Assembly: GCA_964465945.1 (NCBI GenBank)
Contig: CAYXMM010000003.1
Location: 253,819 to 317,818, forward strand
DNA: 64,000 nucleotides
Origin: JAJRPT01 sp964465945
GTDB taxonomy: Bacteria; Bacteroidota; Ignavibacteria; Kapaibacteriales; UBA2268
Direction of reading: 5' to 3'
The stretch's first letter is position 1, and every line of letters starts with the position of its first letter. Both the position numbers and the translations under genes were made by a program. Positions 53,269 through 62,212 of the stretch are shown piece by piece. A model generated the notes under the pieces. That model did not search any database and had not been told where the DNA came from. It was given only the letters and a program-made list of their open reading frames with translations.

Positions 53269-53865
53269 TCAATTCAAAGGTAAATTCTGAAAATCTTCAT
53301 CAATATCAAAGTCTTTTTCAACTCTATCAAATAAAAACTCAAAAACACCATCTTTAATGGCAGTATCTACTAATTCAAAAATTTTATCGACTTTAATCTC
53401 ACTTATAATTATTGCATCTTCATAAAAGAAACCTTGATTTGACATTAAAACATCAAAATATCTTTTACTCATAAATTCTTTCTCAACAACTTCGCCATTA
53501 TCAAAAAATATCCTAACTATCTTAAAATCTTCTTTGTATAAGCTATAATCATAATATTCATCTTCGTCAAGATAATCAAAAGTTACAGTATAGTCAATTA
53601 TATTCCCATCTTCGTCTAATAAGTCCAACTCAATATCGAATTCCTCTTCCTCTTCATCGTCATACATATTATCTTCGAACATTCTTGCTACTTTTCTTTG
53701 TTCTTCAGTGTATTTCTTGATTGAAAATGTCTCTTCATTATTGAAATCTAAAGCACCATCGTCATCTCCTGAGATGAATTCAACTTCATCTTGGGGAAAG
53801 CTTTTTAAAAACTCTTCAATTTTTTCCCTATGTTTTGATTCTGCACTAATAAACAAAAAGGACAT
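53269..53865 (-). CDS. Acidic protein of unknown function
   Basis: 198 residues with no signal peptide and no family I recognise. It is strongly acidic: a stretch near 65-90 is nearly all Asp/Glu (NMYDDEEEEEFDIELDL), and more acidic strands follow (DYLDEDEYYDY). The predicted secondary structure is mixed, with N-terminal helix KHREKIEEFLKSF. Being first in the run with the MtnX-like phosphatase and a histidine kinase suggests shared transcription, nothing more. Confidence 0.6.
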   Translation of the reverse strand: MSFLFISAESKHREKIEEFLKSFPQDEVEFISGDDDGALDFNNEETFSIKKYTEEQRKVARMFEDNMYDDEEEEEFDIELDLLDEDGNIIDYTVTFDYLDEDEYYDYSLYKEDFKIVRIFFDNGEVVEKEFMSKRYFDVLMSNQGFFYEDAIIISEIKVDKIFELVDTAIKDGVFEFLFDRVEKDFDIDEDFQNLPLN

Positions 53866-53971
53866 TTTACACCTTAATTAAATATAGATTACAAAAATAA
53901 GAATAAAATCAAATAAAATATAAGCAAATATAATAAAATAGATTGAATATTAAAATATATTAATAAAAATA

Positions 53972-53998
53972 AAAAAAATGCTGTTAAAATTTAACAGC
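53972..53998 (-). terminator. Terminator after the FAH-family gene
   Basis: GCTGTTAAA (53980-53988) and TTTAACAGC (53990-53998) form a hairpin, with an A-run just left of it that becomes a U-tract on the minus strand. It lies about 26 nt beyond the stop at 54024. Confidence 0.75.
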
Positions 53999-54023
53999 AA
54001 ATTATTAAATCATTTCAATAAAA

Positions 54024-55034
54024 TTAAATATTCTTCTTTAAAGCTAAAATTGACGAGCTAGTTGGATTAAGTTTGATTTTATTTTCTAATTTTCCTAATA
54101 AATCAATGTCTAAAATAATCTCATCGGAATCTTCTAACCAGATTGGATTGAAATCTTCGCCCCTTTCTTTTGCTTCTCTTGTCCATGTTCCATTTAATTC
54201 TAAATAACAACCAGTTCCAACAGTTCCCGAGCCAATAACATCACCAGGGTGAATTTCTACACCATAAGAAACTCTTTCAATTATCTCTGCAAATGTAAAA
54301 GTCATATCCTTAGTATTCCCTAATGAAACCTCTTTCCCATTATGGAACGCTTTCATTGTTAGGTCATATTGATTGCCAAATGGAGTTGCAATTTTTCTTG
54401 AATCCAACTCATCAGGAGTAATCATAAATGGACCTATTGTAGTAGCAAAATCTTTACCTTTCGCTGGTCCAAGATTCAGCTTCATTTCGTCCATTTGTAA
54501 AAATCTTGCAGATAAGTCATTCATTATTGTATAGCCAGCTATATATTTATCAGCATTTTGCGAAGAGATATTCTTACCCTTTTTGCCGATTACAACTGCC
54601 CACTCAAGCTCAAAATCTAACTTTTCTAAGTGATCCTTTTCTACAACAACTTCACCTTCACCAAAAACAGCATTATGATTTGTGAAATAAAAAATTGGGA
54701 ATTGGTCAAACTCGGGTATCATATCCAAGCCACGATTTTTTCTTGCAGATGCTACGTGCTGACGAAAAGCATATCCATCTCTACAAGAGCTTGGCTTAGG
54801 GACTGGGGCTAAAACTTTAACAGGTTTAACTTCTTCAAATCCATTAATTAAATTATTTTGAACTTCTTGAGCTAATTCCATACCTTTTTCTTCAAGTTCA
54901 AGGAAGTCCGACATTTTAGAAGGCAATGAGATATTTAATTTTATAGATTCGTTTGATAAATCAGCATATTGAGAATTAAACAATAAGCAAAGTCGCTCTT
55001 CATTATTATTATTTAAAATTGATGCAAATTTCAT
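54024..55034 (-). CDS. Fumarylacetoacetate hydrolase family protein
   Basis: 336 residues. The FAH fold metal site is seen as the acidic E of DFELEWAVVIG, ENDLSAR-type block TIMNDLSARFLQMDE and the lysine of LGPAKGKDFATTIGPF. GDVIGSGTVGTGCYLELNG is the family glycine-rich end. The length and the GPAKGKDFAT block are those of stand-alone fumarylacetoacetases/acylpyruvases used in tyrosine or related ring-cleavage catabolism. No other tyrosine genes are nearby, so the exact substrate is unsure. Confidence 0.88.
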   Translation of the reverse strand: MKFASILNNNNEERLCLLFNSQYADLSNESIKLNISLPSKMSDFLELEEKGMELAQEVQNNLINGFEEVKPVKVLAPVPKPSSCRDGYAFRQHVASARKNRGLDMIPEFDQFPIFYFTNHNAVFGEGEVVVEKDHLEKLDFELEWAVVIGKKGKNISSQNADKYIAGYTIMNDLSARFLQMDEMKLNLGPAKGKDFATTIGPFMITPDELDSRKIATPFGNQYDLTMKAFHNGKEVSLGNTKDMTFTFAEIIERVSYGVEIHPGDVIGSGTVGTGCYLELNGTWTREAKERGEDFNPIWLEDSDEIILDIDLLGKLENKIKLNPTSSSILALKKNI

Positions 55035-55050
55035 TTCGACTTTCCTTTTC

Positions 55051-56136
55051 TTATTTAGAGTAAATTACTTTAGCTGCCTTTTCAGATTGCTCTATCGTTC
55101 CAGTATTAATTCTTATTGCATTAGGAAGCCCAAACATGTGTAACTGTCTTGTAACTATTCCATTATCTAATAATTTATTATGTAAAGCTTTTGGTTTAAC
55201 TTCGTTTTCAAAAATCATCATCACAAAGTTAGCAGAAGGTTCTGTGCGAGCAATTCCAGCATTATCAATTGCTTCAAGTAAAATATCCATTGATTTATTA
55301 TTTACTTCAAGCATTTTGCCTACAAATTCATCATCGTCCAAAGCAGCCATAGCCGCTGCTTGTGCTAATGAATTTGGTTCAAAAGGCAATTTCACTCTAC
55401 TTAAATAGTTTATTAAATATTCCGGTGCATAAGCAAAGCCAACTCTAATTCCTGCTAAGCCATAAGCTTTTGATAATGTTCTAAGAACAATTAAATTTTC
55501 TTCTTCAAACTCAAACCCATCTAAATAACCTGGCATTTCTTGTGCATAAAGCCAGTATGCTTCATCTAATATGACTAAAATATCTTTTGGAACTTTTGCT
55601 AAAAACTTCACGAAATCAGATTTAGTAAACATAGTAGCAGTAGGGTTATTCGGATTTGCCAAATAAATTACTTTAGTTCTTAAAGTGATTTTATTTAAAA
55701 TCCCAGATAAATCAAAAGAATAATCACTACGCATAGGAACTAATTGAGTAACCATTCCTTGCTTATTTGCATTCACATAAGTTCCGATAAAAGTTGCATT
55801 TGCTGTTAAAAGCTCATCACCTTTTTTGAAAAAAGTGTTAAATATGTATTGAATTAATGAATCTGAACCGTGCCCAGTTAATATATTTTTTGGATCTTTA
55901 CCGAATTTATCGGCAATTTTTTGAGTTAATTCAGATGCGTTTGGATCTGGATAAATGTTAATTTCTGACAAATGCCTCTTTATTGCTTCGACAGCTTTCG
56001 GCGAAGGACCTAATGGATTTTCATTTGAAGCTAAATTAATTAGTTTTTTAAATTCCTCACGTGTAATCGGTCTATCAAGTTTATTTCCAGATTTATAAGG
56101 AACTAATTTCTCAATGTATTCAGGAACACTTATCAT
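55051..56136 (-). CDS. hisC: Histidinol-phosphate aminotransferase (class II, HisC-like)
   Basis: 361 residues from ATG 56136 (MISVPEYIEKLVPY); a longer frame to 56169 lacks support. HisC converts imidazole-acetol phosphate to histidinol phosphate. Seen: NENPLGPSPKAVEAI at the N-terminus, YLANPNNPTATM, VILDEAYWLYA and the PLP lysine in RTLSKAYGLAGIRVG. HisC-like enzymes also transaminate phenylpyruvate and prephenate; the adjacent FAH gene makes an aromatic role worth considering. No other his genes are here. The two genes are 16 nt apart. Confidence 0.88.
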   Translation of the reverse strand: MISVPEYIEKLVPYKSGNKLDRPITREEFKKLINLASNENPLGPSPKAVEAIKRHLSEINIYPDPNASELTQKIADKFGKDPKNILTGHGSDSLIQYIFNTFFKKGDELLTANATFIGTYVNANKQGMVTQLVPMRSDYSFDLSGILNKITLRTKVIYLANPNNPTATMFTKSDFVKFLAKVPKDILVILDEAYWLYAQEMPGYLDGFEFEEENLIVLRTLSKAYGLAGIRVGFAYAPEYLINYLSRVKLPFEPNSLAQAAAMAALDDDEFVGKMLEVNNKSMDILLEAIDNAGIARTEPSANFVMMIFENEVKPKALHNKLLDNGIVTRQLHMFGLPNAIRINTGTIEQSEKAAKVIYSK

Positions 56137-56264
56137 AACATTTTTCCAAAAATTCAAAAAAATAAGCACAAAATTACGAAAAAAAATTGAATTATGGCAA
56201 TAAAAGATAAACTAATCTTAAAATAAAAGGCGCTTTGTTGAAATTGTGGAAAACTTAATTTTTT

Positions 56265-56293
56265 AAAAAAAAATGCCGAACTTTTGTTCGGCA
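56265..56293 (-). terminator. Terminator of the OmpA-family gene
   Basis: TGCCGAAC (56274-56281) pairs with GTTCGGCA (56286-56293), loop TTTT, with nine A on the left acting as U-tract on the minus strand. It lies about 30 nt after the stop. Confidence 0.85.
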
Positions 56294-56322
56294 CTTTCTA
56301 ATAATCAATAAAAAATTTAAAG

Positions 56323-57333
56323 TTATTTTGTTCTTACGAACTCAATTCTTCTATTTTTAGCTCTATTTTCTGGAGAGTCATTTGGAACTAATGGATTATC
56401 AGGTCCCATACCTTTTGTAGTAATTCTATCAGCATCAATACCATTATTAACTAACCAAGTTTTAACAGTTTCAGCTCTTTTTAAAGATAAATCAATATTA
56501 TATTGTCTGTCTCCAGTATCATCAGTATAACCAACAATATCAACAGTCCAATCTTCGTTATTTTCTAATGTTTTTAAAGCTCTGTATAAAATCATTTCTG
56601 AATTATCAGTTAATTCGCTTGAATTTGTTTTGAAAGTAACACCTTCTAAAATTAATTTATCACCAACGTTAGATTCAAACTCTTCAGCGTTTGAATAAGC
56701 ACTTCCGTTAAGGTTAAATACATCACCAACATTATAAGAAACAGTGATATACCCAGTCCAGAAAGCATCATTCACATCGTCTAACCAAGGGTTAATATTA
56801 TCATTCATACTGAAATTTGGACCAGCAGCAATGTCAATTGCCCAATTCTTATTTAATGTATAGCTAATCCCAGCACCGAAATTATACATAAAATCAGTTC
56901 CAGTGATATTGTTACCAGCAAATTTAGGTTTAGTAGTTCCTTGCATAGTCAAAGCATTTGGGTCATAAGTAGAGTTATAATTTACAAACCCAATTCCACC
57001 ATAACCATAAGGAGAAACATTCCAGCCCAAGAAACTTAAGAAATAAAATCTTGCTCTTAAATCACCCAAAATCATATCAGACTTAAACCAAGAAGGAACT
57101 CCTTTATCATGATTTTCTTTTGCATATCCAAGACCAACTTCTAAAGCAACATAAGGACCTAGTAGGTTAGTATAAACAGCGTTTGCTTTTATATCAAAAC
57201 CTAAACTTCTTTCTTTATTAGAAGTCTCATTAATTCCATAAACTGGACCTGCACCAACTCCGATAAACATAGTTTTATCATTGGCTTTTGCGCTCAAGCA
57301 CAATAAAAATATTACAGCGAATATTTTATACAT
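56323..57333 (-). CDS. OmpA-family outer-membrane protein
   Basis: 336 residues: signal peptide (MYKIFAVIFLLCLSAKA), an eight-stranded-type beta-barrel (about 20-205; GYGGIGFVNYNS, WAIDIAAGPNFSM) and a C-terminal OmpA domain (about 225-334), with VDIVGYTDDTGDRQYNIDLS and the peptidoglycan-binding NRAKNRRIEF. It should tie the outer membrane to the wall. A TAATTTTGC box (57370-57363) lies about 30 nt upstream. Confidence 0.93.
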   Translation of the reverse strand: MYKIFAVIFLLCLSAKANDKTMFIGVGAGPVYGINETSNKERSLGFDIKANAVYTNLLGPYVALEVGLGYAKENHDKGVPSWFKSDMILGDLRARFYFLSFLGWNVSPYGYGGIGFVNYNSTYDPNALTMQGTTKPKFAGNNITGTDFMYNFGAGISYTLNKNWAIDIAAGPNFSMNDNINPWLDDVNDAFWTGYITVSYNVGDVFNLNGSAYSNAEEFESNVGDKLILEGVTFKTNSSELTDNSEMILYRALKTLENNEDWTVDIVGYTDDTGDRQYNIDLSLKRAETVKTWLVNNGIDADRITTKGMGPDNPLVPNDSPENRAKNRRIEFVRTK

Positions 57334-57362
57334 CTTTTCTCAAATTGAAAATTAAACATTCG

Positions 57363-57370
57363 CAAAATTA
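57363..57370 (-). promoter_or_regulatory. -7 box for the OmpA gene
   Basis: TAATTTTG on the minus strand, followed by C, an exact TAnnTTTGC match. The -33 region is weak. The predicted leader is about 25 nt. Confidence 0.4.
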
Positions 57371-57495
57371 TGAAAATTAATTCATATACACTAAGTAGTT
57401 TTTCGGAGAAGTCATTATTAGCAGAAAAATTTATAACAATGTGTTACAACCCATTGTTAGATATAATAACACATATCAAAGGGTATAAAAGGGAA

Positions 57496-57528
57496 TAAAA
57501 AAGCCACAAAGTTAAATACTTGTGGTTT
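57496..57528 (-). terminator. Terminator downstream of tRNA-Arg
   Basis: CCACAA (57504-57509) with TTGTGG (57520-57525), extended outward by G-U and A-T pairs and inward across a one-base bulge, preceded by an A-run that reads as U on the minus strand. Confidence 0.6.
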
Positions 57529-57562
57529 AATATGTTTATAGAAATTATATATTTTTAACAAG

Positions 57563-57636
57563 TACACCCGGAGGGATTCGAACCCACAACCCTCAGAGCC
57601 GAAATCTGATGCGCTATCCAGTTACGCTACGGGTGC
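57563..57636 (-). tRNA. tRNA-Arg (anticodon UCG)
   Basis: Minus strand. Acceptor GCACCCG (57636-57630) pairs with CGGGTGT (57570-57564) with a G-U at the top, discriminator A at 57563. The anticodon stem TCAGA/TCTGA encloses TTTCGGC, so positions 34-36 are UCG, reading CGA (and CGG). The T-loop GGTTCGAATCC is intact. CCA is not encoded. The 74-nt length is normal, and a hairpin terminator follows. Confidence 0.95.
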
Positions 57637-57659
57637 AAAAACTCAAAATTAACTAATTT

Positions 57660-57690
57660 TTTGCAAACAGAAAATTTATCCTTAATTTTG
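57660..57690 (+). promoter_or_regulatory. Consensus promoter for the arsC-acr3 operon
   Basis: TTTG (57660-57663), exactly 19 nt, then TAATTTTG (57683-57690): a full match to the Bacteroidota TTTG-N19-TAnnTTTG. The -7 box ends only 5 nt before the ATG at 57696. Confidence 0.65.
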
Positions 57691-57695
57691 TTAAT

Positions 57696-58298
57696 ATGTT
57701 AAATGCAATTCCAATTAAATTTAGCAAAGATATTTGTTTGAATTTTATTTCAGATGAAAGAATTGCTATTTTAGATAAAATTGCTGAATATATTGTCAAT
57801 TCTTACTCGCCGAAACTTGTTTTTATTTGTACTCATAATAGCCGTCGTTCGCAGATGGCACAAGTCCTTGCTCAAATATTTGCCGATGATTTTGAATTAA
57901 AAAATATTCAATTATATTCTGGAGGAACTCAAATTACTGAGTTTAATGCTAATGCAATTAATGCTCTTGAAAGAATGGGTATTGATTTTACTAAATATGG
58001 CAATTCAAACCCAGTTTATAGTATTGCTATTAAAGACGTTGAGTATAAATTTTACTCAAAAAAGTATGATGATACACATAATCCTAATGAAAAGTTTTGT
58101 GCAGTGATGACTTGCTCGGAAGCAGATGGAAATTGCCCATTTATTCCGGGCGCAGAATCCCGAATTGGATTAAAATATGATGACCCAAAAGATTATGATG
58201 GGACTGAGCTTGAACAAAATAAATATGATGAAATATGTTATAAAATTGCTTATGAAATGTATTATATAATGTTAAAGACAAAGAAATTATGCAAATAA
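57696..58298 (+). CDS. arsC: Arsenate reductase, low-molecular-weight phosphatase type
   Basis: 200 residues. The P-loop is CTHNSRR with Cys45 and Arg51 (CX5R), followed by SQMAQVLAQIF. Further Cys in MTCSEADGNCPFIPGAE can act as the intramolecular thiol relay of thioredoxin-linked ArsC, and YDDPKDYDGT gives the Asp general-acid region. It reduces arsenate to arsenite. The overlap of 10 nt with the ACR3 pump gene supports this over a protein-tyrosine phosphatase. No arsR gene is adjacent. Confidence 0.9.
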   Translation: MLNAIPIKFSKDICLNFISDERIAILDKIAEYIVNSYSPKLVFICTHNSRRSQMAQVLAQIFADDFELKNIQLYSGGTQITEFNANAINALERMGIDFTKYGNSNPVYSIAIKDVEYKFYSKKYDDTHNPNEKFCAVMTCSEADGNCPFIPGAESRIGLKYDDPKDYDGTELEQNKYDEICYKIAYEMYYIMLKTKKLCK

Positions 58299-59314
58299 GG
58301 TTATCATTCTTAGATAGATACTTAACGCTTTGGATATTTTTAGCGATGTTTGTTGGGTTGCTTATAGGGGTTTTTATTCCTGATTTTGGAATTTTTATCA
58401 ATTCATTGAGCATAGGAAATACTAATATTCCGATTGCTATTGGGTTGATTATAATGATGTATCCACCACTTGCAAAAGTAAATTATAATTTATTTGAAAA
58501 TGTTTTTTCTGATAAACGAGTGCTTATAATATCAATGATTTTGAACTGGGTCCTTGGTCCAATTTTGATGTTCACTCTTGCTTTGATTTTTTTATCTGAC
58601 AATATAGAATATTTTTCGGGTATTGTGTTAATTGGCTTGGCAAGGTGTATTGCAATGGTGTTGGTATGGAATGACTTAGCAAAAGGGAATAGAGAGTTAG
58701 GGGCGGCTCTTGTGGCTTTAAATTCAATTTTTCAAGTGTTTACTTATTCATTTTATGCTTGGCTATTTATAACTATTTTACCCGAGTATTTCGGGTATCA
58801 AGGTATGATTGTTAATATTGAGTTTTGGCAAGTGTTTGAAAGTGTCCTTACTTATCTTGGAATACCTTTTCTATTGGGTTATTTAAGTAGTAAATTTCTT
58901 CCTAAAATTAAGTCGAAAGAGTGGTATAACCGAAAATTTATTCCGAAAGTATCACCTTTTACGCTTTATGCCTTACTTTTTACAATTATTATTATGTTTA
59001 GTTTGAAAGGCGAAATGATTTTTAATTTACCTTTTGAATTAATTAAAGTTGCAATTCCTTTGGTGCTATATTTTGTAATTATGTTTTTTATGAGTTACTT
59101 CTTTTCTAAAAAAATAGGAATTAAACATAATGAAAATGTGGCAATATCATTTACTGCAACTGGAAATAATTTTGAATTAGCGATTGCGGTTTCTATTGCT
59201 GTGTTTGGGCTGAATAGTGGGCAGGCATTCGTAGGAGTAATTGGTCCTTTGATTGAAGTGCCAGTTTTAATTTTACTTGTAAATATTAGCAATAAATATT
59301 TTAAAAAGTTGTAA
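58289..59314 (+). CDS. Arsenite efflux transporter, ACR3 family
   Basis: 341 residues with ten predicted TM helices. ARCIAMVLVWNDLAKG contains the conserved Cys of ACR3, and AISFTATGNNFELAIAV is the other family block (SFTATGNNFELA). It exports arsenite formed by the upstream reductase. The start overlaps arsC by 10 nt. The product lies in the inner membrane. Confidence 0.95.
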   Translation: MQIRLSFLDRYLTLWIFLAMFVGLLIGVFIPDFGIFINSLSIGNTNIPIAIGLIIMMYPPLAKVNYNLFENVFSDKRVLIISMILNWVLGPILMFTLALIFLSDNIEYFSGIVLIGLARCIAMVLVWNDLAKGNRELGAALVALNSIFQVFTYSFYAWLFITILPEYFGYQGMIVNIEFWQVFESVLTYLGIPFLLGYLSSKFLPKIKSKEWYNRKFIPKVSPFTLYALLFTIIIMFSLKGEMIFNLPFELIKVAIPLVLYFVIMFFMSYFFSKKIGIKHNENVAISFTATGNNFELAIAVSIAVFGLNSGQAFVGVIGPLIEVPVLILLVNISNKYFKKL

Positions 59315-59344
59315 TTTTGAAAATATACCTAAAGGATTATCATT

Positions 59345-61423
59345 ATGATTAAACTATTTTTGCTTAGCATTACTTTTGTTATTTATTCTTATTCTCAAGA
59401 ACTACCAATTTTGGTGAATGAAGAGTTTAGCTCCTCTGAAAATGCTTTTTTGAAAGAAGTTACAGCTGATACATACAATGCTAAAATTCTGAATGGTATC
59501 TATAAAATTAATTTTAGTAGTGATAAGTATTGGTTTAACTTTATGACCTCAAAATATATTAAGCCGAGTGATAATTTTGTTATTGAAACAAAACTGAAAT
59601 ATGTTAATGGTAAAAATGGTTATGGTTTTGGGCTTGTTTTTGGAAATATTAACTATGACAATTCAAATTACTTTTTAGTAACAGGTAATGGTTTTTATAA
59701 AATCATGTCTACTAAGAAAGGTGTGAATAATGAGTATGATGGTTGGGTTGAATCAAGTTTAGTTAAAGTTGATAATTATAATGTACTTAGAGTTGAAAAA
59801 ACTGATGATTTATATAAGTTTTTTATTAATGGAACTTTAGTAGAAACGCTTGACAACATTGAAATTTACGGATTCAATCAAGGTATTTCAGTGCAGAATA
59901 TGATAAATGTAGATGTGGAATATTTTAAAATTTGGGCTAATGAAACTCCAATCAACCTCGCAAAAACTGATAAAATGCGAGTTTTAAAAGAACCATTAAG
60001 TGATAATGTTAATACTGAAGGTATGGAAAAATCACCTGTAATAAGTCCTGATGGTAATGTTCTATTTTTTAATAGAGAAATTACATCTTCAAGTGATTCT
60101 AAAAATGATGATATATTTTATACAGAGAAAGATGAAAGCGGAAATTGGATGCAAGCGAAAAGTATTGGCTCACCTTTAAACAATGATGGTCATAATGGTA
60201 TTGTATCAATTACAACTGATAATAATACTATGATTATTATGAATACATATAATGAAGATGGTACGCAAAAGGGGAGTGGGCTATCAATTACTAACAAAGT
60301 TAATGATAAATGGGAAGTTCCTAAAGATATTGCAATTAAAGATTTTTATAATAAAGCGAAATATAATGAATATATGATTTCTGCTGACGGACAAATACTT
60401 GTCGTTGCTTTAGAAAGAGACGACACTTATGGTCAAAAAGATGTTTATGTTTGTTTTAAGGAAGATGATACAACTTTCTCATCTCCAAAAAACTTAGGAA
60501 GTGTTGTTAATACTATTGGTAATGAGGTTGGTCCGTTCCTTGCTCCAGATTTAAAAACATTATATTATTCAACCGATGGCTTGCCTGGGTATGGATCTAA
60601 TGATATGTATATGACAAGAAGGTTAGATGATACATGGACGAATTGGTCGGAGCCAGTTAATCTTGGTCCAAGCATTAATTCAAAAGAGTGGGATGCGTAT
60701 TTGACTCTTGATGCAAGTGGGGAGTTTGCTTATATGAATACTTCTACACCAGATAGAGATTTGGAAATAATTAAAATTGGTTTGCCCCTTTCTTTGCGAC
60801 CGGAAGCTCTATGCCTTGTAAAAGGTAGAGTTTATGATAGCAAAACTAATGAAACGCTCGACGGAATTGTTAATTACAAAGATATAAAAACCAATGAGAA
60901 TTTAGGAACTGCGAACTCCGATGATATAACCGGAATTTACCAAATTATTTTAACAAGAGGTAGAAAGTATTCTTTTAATGCAAGTAAAGACGGCTACTAT
61001 CCTATAAGTCAAAATATTGACTTAACAAATATTAATGAATATAAAGAAATTATTGTTGATTTGCCTCTTACTTTGATTGAAAAAAATGCTGAAATTCTAT
61101 TAAATAATCTTTTTTTCGATTATGATAAAGCAACTCTTCAAACTGACTCTTATCCTGAATTAGACCAATTAATTCAATTTCTAAGTTCAAATTCAGATAA
61201 GAAAATTGAAATTATCGGACACACCGACGACAAAGGGTCTAATCAATATAATAAACAACTCTCGAATGATAGAGCTAATGCTGTTATGCAATACTTGATT
61301 TTAAAAGGAATAAACTCTAATCGACTTTCTGCTATTGGTAAGGGCGAAACGCAACCTTTAAAACCTAATACTTCAGATGAAAATAGAGAAAAAAATAGAC
61401 GAGTAGAGGTTAAAATTAAATAA
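59345..61423 (+). CDS. PD40 propeller/OmpA-domain outer-membrane protein
   Basis: 692 residues: signal peptide (MIKLFLLSITFVIYSYSQ); about 25-205 a jelly-roll/LamG-like region (YGFGLVFGNINYDNSNYF); about 225-470 PD40-type propeller strands (SPVISPDGNVLFFNREI, MYMTRRLDDTWTNWSEPVNL); about 490-570 a carboxypeptidase-regulatory-like module (KGRVYDSKTNETLDGI); 575-692 an OmpA domain with FFDYDKATLQTDS, EIIGHTDDKGSNQYN and NREKNRRVEVKI. This is a typical Bacteroidota wall-anchored surface protein. It follows acr3 by 30 nt but is probably independent in function. Confidence 0.92.
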   Translation: MIKLFLLSITFVIYSYSQELPILVNEEFSSSENAFLKEVTADTYNAKILNGIYKINFSSDKYWFNFMTSKYIKPSDNFVIETKLKYVNGKNGYGFGLVFGNINYDNSNYFLVTGNGFYKIMSTKKGVNNEYDGWVESSLVKVDNYNVLRVEKTDDLYKFFINGTLVETLDNIEIYGFNQGISVQNMINVDVEYFKIWANETPINLAKTDKMRVLKEPLSDNVNTEGMEKSPVISPDGNVLFFNREITSSSDSKNDDIFYTEKDESGNWMQAKSIGSPLNNDGHNGIVSITTDNNTMIIMNTYNEDGTQKGSGLSITNKVNDKWEVPKDIAIKDFYNKAKYNEYMISADGQILVVALERDDTYGQKDVYVCFKEDDTTFSSPKNLGSVVNTIGNEVGPFLAPDLKTLYYSTDGLPGYGSNDMYMTRRLDDTWTNWSEPVNLGPSINSKEWDAYLTLDASGEFAYMNTSTPDRDLEIIKIGLPLSLRPEALCLVKGRVYDSKTNETLDGIVNYKDIKTNENLGTANSDDITGIYQIILTRGRKYSFNASKDGYYPISQNIDLTNINEYKEIIVDLPLTLIEKNAEILLNNLFFDYDKATLQTDSYPELDQLIQFLSSNSDKKIEIIGHTDDKGSNQYNKQLSNDRANAVMQYLILKGINSNRLSAIGKGETQPLKPNTSDENREKNRRVEVKIK

Positions 61424-61439
61424 TTAACTTGGGGAAGAA

Positions 61440-61943
61440 CTACTTTTGCTCTTCCTCTGATTTATCTATTCGCGTAATTTCTTTATTTAGTCGTGCATTG
61501 ATTGTTAAATATAAATTAAAAACACGATAAACTTTTTCTACTTTTTCAAGTTTAATGTCATAAGTATCTTCTTGTGAAATATAGTTATCATCGCATTGAT
61601 TGATTATTTGAAGGTAATTATTTAACGTTTCTGTCATTTTTTTAATGACTTCGATTTGATTATTATTATTCATATTTCCTTTAATTTTTATTATTTCTAA
61701 ATTTTCTATTTTATTTTCCTTATAATTTATTGAATTGTTTGTATTATAATATTTTACTTTTTTAACACGAATAGCCCATCTGAATCTGTTTGATAAATCA
61801 ATTAATTGAGAAGCGCTTTTATCTGAAAATTCTACTAATTTTTCGATAGTTCTACTTGTTCCAAGTTTTACAAACTCAACAAAGTAATTATAATTTTCGA
61901 TAGACTCGTGTTCTAATCTTGGCGGTATTATAATATTATTCAT
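61440..61943 (-). CDS. Small terminase-like helix-turn-helix protein
   Basis: 167 residues. Residues about 8-62 (ESIENYNYFVEFVKLGTSRT, then EFSDKSASQLIDLSNRFRWAIRVKKV) follow the pattern of the stand-alone HTH region of phage small terminase-like proteins: a Y-x-x-F-x-x-x-G-x-x-R-T helix, an HTH, then W-x-x-R. The C-terminal half is a helical, charged region (NNQIEVIKKMTETLNNYLQII). Such genes occur in phage remnants but also alone. A TAATTTTGC box lies at 61981-61974. No other phage gene is visible, so an origin by transfer is inference. Confidence 0.5.
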   Translation of the reverse strand: MNNIIIPPRLEHESIENYNYFVEFVKLGTSRTIEKLVEFSDKSASQLIDLSNRFRWAIRVKKVKYYNTNNSINYKENKIENLEIIKIKGNMNNNNQIEVIKKMTETLNNYLQIINQCDDNYISQEDTYDIKLEKVEKVYRVFNLYLTINARLNKEITRIDKSEEEQK

Positions 61944-61973
61944 AGTTAATTTTACTTAAAAATTTATTTTAAG

Positions 61974-61981
61974 CAAAATTA
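61974..61981 (-). promoter_or_regulatory. -7 box for the terminase-like gene
   Basis: TAATTTTG followed by C on the minus strand, with TTTT 19 nt upstream in place of TTTG. About 30 nt lie between the box and the ATG at 61943. Confidence 0.4.
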
Positions 61982-62130
61982 AGGAGCGGAATAGCACTTA
62001 AAAAATGAATAATTTAAAAAATATGTGGAAATTATTTACGCATAAAGTTATTGTAGATTTTGAAGTAAAATAAATATCGTTGAAATATATGCTAATTTAA
62101 TATTATTTCGTCTATATAGTAAAATTTTAT

Positions 62131-62138
62131 TAAATTTG
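62131..62138 (+). promoter_or_regulatory. -7 box for the HEPN operon
   Basis: TAAATTTG, an exact TAnnTTTG match, with a partial TTTCG about 20 nt upstream. It leaves a leader of about 70 nt before the ATG at 62213. No other feature is seen in the gap 61944-62212. Confidence 0.35.
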
Positions 62139-62212
62139 TGAAAAATCAACAAAACGCTTATAGTGGTAAATGAAATTTTATTTAAGCCGATAAAATCATT
62201 ATATTTTTTCAA

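Noticed and set aside
55051..55408. A 90-codon frame antisense to hisC
   Set aside because: It is inside a complete, conserved gene on the opposite strand and has no features of its own.
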